Shown here one piece after another: positions 62,101 through 64,000 of a stretch of 64,000 nt of DNA. This DNA is from Patagioenas fasciata. Lineage: Eukaryota; Chordata; Aves; Columbiformes; Columbidae. The DNA lies in the NCBI RefSeq assembly GCF_037038585.1, contig NC_092560.1:59327049-59391048 (forward strand), read 5' to 3'. Under the pieces are notes generated by a model. That model was not told where the DNA came from. It saw nothing but the letters and a program-made list of their open reading frames with translations, and made no database searches. Position 1 is the first letter of the stretch. Each line of letters opens with the position of its first letter. Made by a program: the position numbers and the translations under genes.

Positions 62101-62200
62101 CATCCAAATCAATGTCTGCAAGTGTTGCGATAGCTGATCCAAAGCGAGCATTTTCTGACCCCTGTGGACCTTTCAAGAGTTCTTGTTGATCCAAAATTCC
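41098..62200 (-). CDS. ITGA2: ITGA2: integrin alpha-2, 3' half (17 coding exons, partial)
   Basis: Seventeen exons join on the - strand into one uninterrupted frame of 650 codons plus stop, aligning collinearly with human ITGA2 (1181 residues). Integrin alpha-2 pairs with beta-1 at the cell surface as a collagen and laminin receptor. Present here are the last propeller blades with Ca2+ loops DIDLDGFND and DLNDDDITD, the thigh domain (SRVTSRGLFKENNER), the genu cysteine loop KDCGEDELC, the calf domains, the transmembrane helix (IPVGVVIGSILAGLLLLLVL) and the GFFKR tail. Sequons such as NVS, NAT, NFS, NVS and NGT agree with an ectodomain. The I domain, signal peptide and first propeller blades lie beyond 64000. 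ITGA1 is excluded because its tail differs (GFFKRPLKKK) and by the convergent MOCS2 neighbour. Confidence 0.96.
41945..42061 (-). CDS. ITGA2: ITGA2 exon: transmembrane helix
   Basis: Acceptor TGTTTTCAG|ATC, donor TGGAAA|GTAAGT, 39 codons at phase 0. It encodes IPVTIMKPDEKAEIPVGVVI, then a leucine-rich membrane helix ending VAVLWK at the cytoplasmic face. Confidence 0.95.
42062..45540 (-). other. ITGA2: ITGA2 intron before the transmembrane exon
   Basis: A 3.5-kb intron with no other gene seen. The stretch at about 43470-43560 has phrases like MIR (AGAGGTAAATTGATGCC, then CACAGCTGGGATTCACC) but is too diverged to call. Confidence 0.6.
45541..45630 (-). CDS. ITGA2: ITGA2 exon: membrane-proximal ectodomain
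   Basis: Acceptor TTTTTCAG|TTA, donor CTAACT|GTAAGT, 30 codons at phase 0. It encodes LTFQTLKLSTDAKIDTHNPE and LFIIRENTLT. Confidence 0.93.
45631..47744 (-). other. ITGA2: ITGA2 intron with long - strand open frame
   Basis: A 2.1-kb intron. A 159-codon - strand frame (46103-46582) overlaps 92- and 83-codon + strand frames. It shows no domain or family resemblance and is read as chance openness in a GC-richer patch. Confidence 0.55.
47745..47858 (-). CDS. ITGA2: ITGA2 exon: calf-2 domain
   Basis: Acceptor CTGTGGAAG|AAC, donor GCTGCT|GTGAGT, 38 codons at phase 0. It encodes NCKNVKCSTITCKLEDVMLK and GEYFVNVSTRIWNGTFAA, with the cysteine cluster and two sequons (NVS, NGT). Confidence 0.95.
48135..48239 (-). 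CDS. ITGA2: ITGA2 exon: calf-2 domain
   Basis: Acceptor CCTAG|GCC, donor GAACTG|GTGAGT, 35 codons at phase 0. It encodes GVTCQAQTNPLQIG and FTKENFRASKEL. A second AG 5 nt downstream would shift the frame, so 48239 is the start. Confidence 0.92.
48738..48848 (-). CDS. ITGA2: ITGA2 exon: calf-2 domain
   Basis: Acceptor TTCACAG|GTA, donor GATCAG|GTGATC, 37 codons at phase 0. It encodes VTTGSIPVKMASVKIYIPEL and DNPLMYITAVTTD. Confidence 0.94.
49679..49781 (-). CDS. ITGA2: ITGA2 exon: calf-2 domain
   Basis: Acceptor GTTAACTAG|G, donor GTTAAG|GTTAGT, 103 nt. It encodes NINFYEVYSGRNIPSTVNNF and EDIGPTFNFSVK, including an NFS sequon. Confidence 0.94.
49782..52614 (-). other. ITGA2: ITGA2 intron, no other gene seen
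   Basis: A 2.8-kb intron. Overlapping frames around 49953-50531 on both strands have no recognisable homology. The GC-richer patch at about 49960-50530 might be an unrecognised repeat. Confidence 0.5.
52615..52698 (-). CDS. ITGA2: ITGA2 exon: calf-1/calf-2 boundary
   Basis: Acceptor GATGAACAG|C, donor CACAAG|GTAGGC, 84 nt. It encodes ESKEAQELDNQVSLSIPLRY and DAEIHFT. Confidence 0.92.
52797..52873 (-). CDS. ITGA2: ITGA2 exon: calf-1 domain
   Basis: Acceptor TTCCATAG|GTA, donor TTGAG|GTAAAG, 77 nt. It encodes VSFDISFDFNLKNLQNVAVI and SFRAL, close to human FTINFDFNLQNLQNQASLSF. Confidence 0.94.
53500..53655 (+). repeat. Possible MIR-like SINE fragment
   Basis: The order of phrases GAGAGGGAACTACC, TTTCACGCAGCAGCAGGGG, GATGGGAATTGTACTCAG and GCTCTCTGCC parallels the 3' half of MIR (AGAGGTTAAGTAACTTGCCC, CACACAGCTAG, GGATTCGAACCCAG, GTGCTCT). 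Located in an ITGA2 intron. Heavily diverged and judged from memory. Confidence 0.35.
53937..54029 (-). CDS. ITGA2: ITGA2 exon: calf-1 domain
   Basis: Acceptor TCTCTGCAG|AAT, donor CAACAG|GTACAG, 31 codons at phase 0. It encodes DGTEVSCQTGAAQSTVICQI and SYPVFRTGQQ, with the paired cysteines of the calf domain. Confidence 0.93.
55620..55761 (-). CDS. ITGA2: ITGA2 exon: calf-1 domain
   Basis: Acceptor TTCCAACAG|C, donor TTACCG|GTATGA, 142 nt. It encodes KQQFVVSSKNRRLTFNVNLR and ENAYNTRI. An upstream AG at 55785 also looks like an acceptor but would shift the frame. The chosen one gives a gap-free match to human. Confidence 0.9.
56572..56654 (-). CDS. ITGA2: ITGA2 exon: genu
   Basis: Acceptor TTCCTTAG|ATT, donor GATGG|GTAAGA, 83 nt. 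It encodes IPFVKDCGEDELCICDLVLN, the disulfide-bonded knee loop typical of integrin alpha chains. Confidence 0.95.
57234..57344 (-). CDS. ITGA2: ITGA2 exon: thigh domain
   Basis: Acceptor TTTTACAG|GAA, donor TATAGT|GTAAGT, 37 codons at phase 0. It encodes EPSDAVNSLSLRIDIGLANP and PGSSPVLDRYSP, matching human EPSDVVNSLDLRVDISLENP. Confidence 0.95.
58322..58473 (-). CDS. ITGA2: ITGA2 exon: thigh domain
   Basis: Acceptor CTTGTAG|CTATAAAG, donor GTACAG|GTAAGT, 152 nt. It encodes YNATLDADLQSS, then SRVTSRGLFKENNER, a block nearly identical to human. Confidence 0.95.
59458..59597 (-). CDS. ITGA2: ITGA2 exon: start of thigh domain
   Basis: Acceptor TTTTTCAG|GTCACG, donor GTGG|GTAAGA, 140 nt. It encodes SIANVSIIASFKPEKISLLN and ICFGATFRPAKKNNQV, close to human ITGA2. 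Confidence 0.94.
61060..61196 (-). CDS. ITGA2: ITGA2 exon: last propeller blade
   Basis: Acceptor TTTCCCAG|AAA, donor CTATG|GTTGGT, 137 nt, ending at phase 2. It encodes KILGSDSAFGKQLQFFGRS and the Ca2+ loop DLNDDDITD. A GTAAAC four bases on is a possible competing donor but would break the frame. Confidence 0.93.
61997..62200 (-). CDS. ITGA2: ITGA2 exon: propeller blade with FG-GAP Ca2+ loop
   Basis: Acceptor TTTTTAAAG|GGA after a long pyrimidine tract, donor TCTCAG|GTAGTT, 68 codons at phase 0. It encodes GPQGSENARFGSAIA, the Ca2+ loop DIDLDGFND and ENQNSGAIYIYNG. First exon of the gene visible in the window. Confidence 0.95.
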
Positions 62201-64000
62201 CTTTAAAAAAAGAAAAAAGAAGAAAAAGCTAAAATACAGCTATCATTGCACTACATTAGACATAGAAGTAGTATCTATGTGCATTGTTTTTTGTTTTTGT
62301 TTGGCAATACATTCCCCTTGGACTCCTCAACCCTGAATTTCTTCCCCATTGTATTGCCCATTCAGTTTGCATTATGTCTCAGAGTCTTGGCAAGCATTAC
62401 ACAGCAAAATTAAAGCATGCTATGCAAAGCACTAACAGCAAATATAACCATATGTATGAAGCTTAAATGCTCTCACTGTCCTCATCTGACTGTTCCGAAA
62501 GTTTCACAATACATTGAAAAATACAGTTTCCAGTTTTGGATTACCAGTTTTTATGCAGAGGGAATGGAAATTATGTAACTGGACATAATTCTTTGAAACA
62601 GAAATGGAATTTCCTAACTGAACTAACGCAAAAAACATGTGTCCAAATGCTAAACTCCTGACCTCTCCAGTGCCCATGGAGAAACAAAGATTGGAAATCT
62701 TTATAGTTAAATAATCACATTTACACTAGCTTTAATTCAACACTGGCAAACACTGTTCTCATCATTAACCTCAGTTACCATGCTGTGCTTAAAATTTTAG
62801 AAATACCAGCCAAGTTATTTATTAAAAGTGGCTAGAAAAGTATTATTTGCACAACACGAACAAGTTGCATAAATCCAGGTTCTTTAAAAAGAAAAAAAAA
62901 AAAATCATTCTTTTATTATTCTTAACTTGCAAATAATTTAAAACCTAACATTTGATGAAGGCTAAATGTTGTAAAGACAGTTTTCCAACTTATTCAGTCT
63001 TCAAAACATAAGAAAAAAAATCCTTCGTTTTTCTGTTCTTCTGTATTTCATGTCTAATTCCCCAGTCACTAAGACTGAAGTCAGCTGCTAGCAGTAATGC
63101 TTTCAGCACCTTCATCTACCTTGAAATTGCCTTAGGGTACAGTTTCCTGTTGCTCCAGGATGACCTGGCTGTGAGCTGCTGCTGAAGAGGATGGTCTTTC
63201 CTCTCTATTTATTTGACTGGAATTTACCTAGTAGAAAGGCCATGTTCTATTATCTCTGATGGATGGCAGGCACTAATTTGCTTTGCATGTATAGACATCC
63301 AGTGATCAAGAGACAGTTCAAAAGTGCTAGAGGCTTCAAGAATATTAATACAGATATTCTGAAAAGACCCACTATAGGTCTGAATAAAAAACAGTCAGTC
63401 ATGCACTAGACAACATAGCTTCACTGAACAAAGGAGACAACATGAGTAATAGCAACCATCTAGTGTGACCGTCTGCGAAACAATACAGAAATCTGTCAGA
63501 AGAGCATTTATTAGAACGGTTTTGGGAATACTGTCAGGTGTTGGACAGATTTGCCAAAAGCAAATGGCAAACAATTAATTAGCAAAAGCCTTGAGCTAAG
63601 TTTTTCAGAGAAATGGTCCACCTTCTGCTATATTTGTGTACAGTGCCTAGTACAGTGCCCAAAACCAGGACCAGGGAGCCACCTAGAGCAGCAGGCCCCT
63701 GACAGTGCTCAGCTCCTAACTTGCATAGTGATTCCACTTCAGTCTGTTCCAGCTGGCTCATTCCCAGATTACATGCACAAGCAGTTCTGGGGAAAGTTTG
63801 CAGCTGCTCCTGAAAAGCAGAATGGATGAGATTGCACTGGGAAAGGCTCTGCCTGCGGTCCTCCAACCAGGCAGCCTTGGCACCATTTACGCCTGCCCTT
63901 ATGCCACACCCACAGAAAGAACATCCTCTGTTTTTCCTTCCAAAAAAGCCACTTGAAATACTTCAAACCCTTTGAAAAACATACACTCAATAGTGACTCA
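62201..64000 (-). other. ITGA2: ITGA2 intron running off the window
   Basis: No further exon was found. The preceding human exon (the block ending in a YLFTIK-like motif before GILG) is not visible, so the next exon lies beyond 64000. Overlapping frames at 63551-63990 have no recognisable identity. Confidence 0.6.

Noticed and set aside
1..64000. CRISPR arrays, operons, phage or bacterial mobile systems
   Set aside because: The split genes, CR1 elements and CpG island show vertebrate nuclear DNA. No spaced direct-repeat array was seen.

Overview
This is a window of vertebrate nuclear DNA, almost certainly from a bird outside the galliform lineage. It has widely spaced split genes with GT/AG junctions, an AT-rich background with one CpG island, and two degraded CR1 LINE 3' ends whose wording (the 'AATCATTTTGGTTGGAAGAGACC' type) is typical of neoavian genomes. 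There is no bacterial-style coding: most open frames are chance. No CRISPR array, rRNA or convincing tRNA was seen. Layout: (1) Positions 1-24690 are intergenic, with MIR-like and CR1 repeat relics, microsatellites and homopolymers, and no exon I can support. (2) 24691-25430 is a less AT-rich stretch with overlapping open frames of unknown meaning. (3) A CpG island at about 25430-26220 covers the promoter and first two exons of MOCS2 on the + strand. The gene runs to 33826 plus 3' UTR and encodes both subunits of molybdopterin synthase: MOCS2A (exons 25697-25708, 26060-26181, 28608-28734) and MOCS2B (exons from 29873, 30864-31017, 32418-32541, 33758-33826). (4) 33827-41097 holds 3' UTR and intergenic DNA between two convergent genes, including a 41-bp tandem duplication. 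(5) From 41098 to the window end the - strand carries the 3' half of ITGA2 (integrin alpha-2). I traced 17 consecutive coding exons in one unbroken frame of 650 codons plus stop. They cover the last beta-propeller repeats, thigh, genu, calf domains, the transmembrane helix and the GFFKR cytoplasmic tail. The 5' half, including the collagen-binding I domain, lies beyond position 64000. The tail-to-tail order MOCS2 > < ITGA2 matches the human 5q11.2 arrangement. The most interesting observation is in MOCS2. The overlapping MOCS2B start codon used in human mRNA is ACG here, so no AUG overlaps MOCS2A. The second AUG of the spliced message is 29873, in a strong Kozak context and in frame for MOCS2B, while the MOCS2A AUG is in a weak context. 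This suggests leaky scanning or short-range reinitiation. Three competing splice acceptors lie just upstream, and only one would keep a long N-terminal extension open. No new biological system was found.
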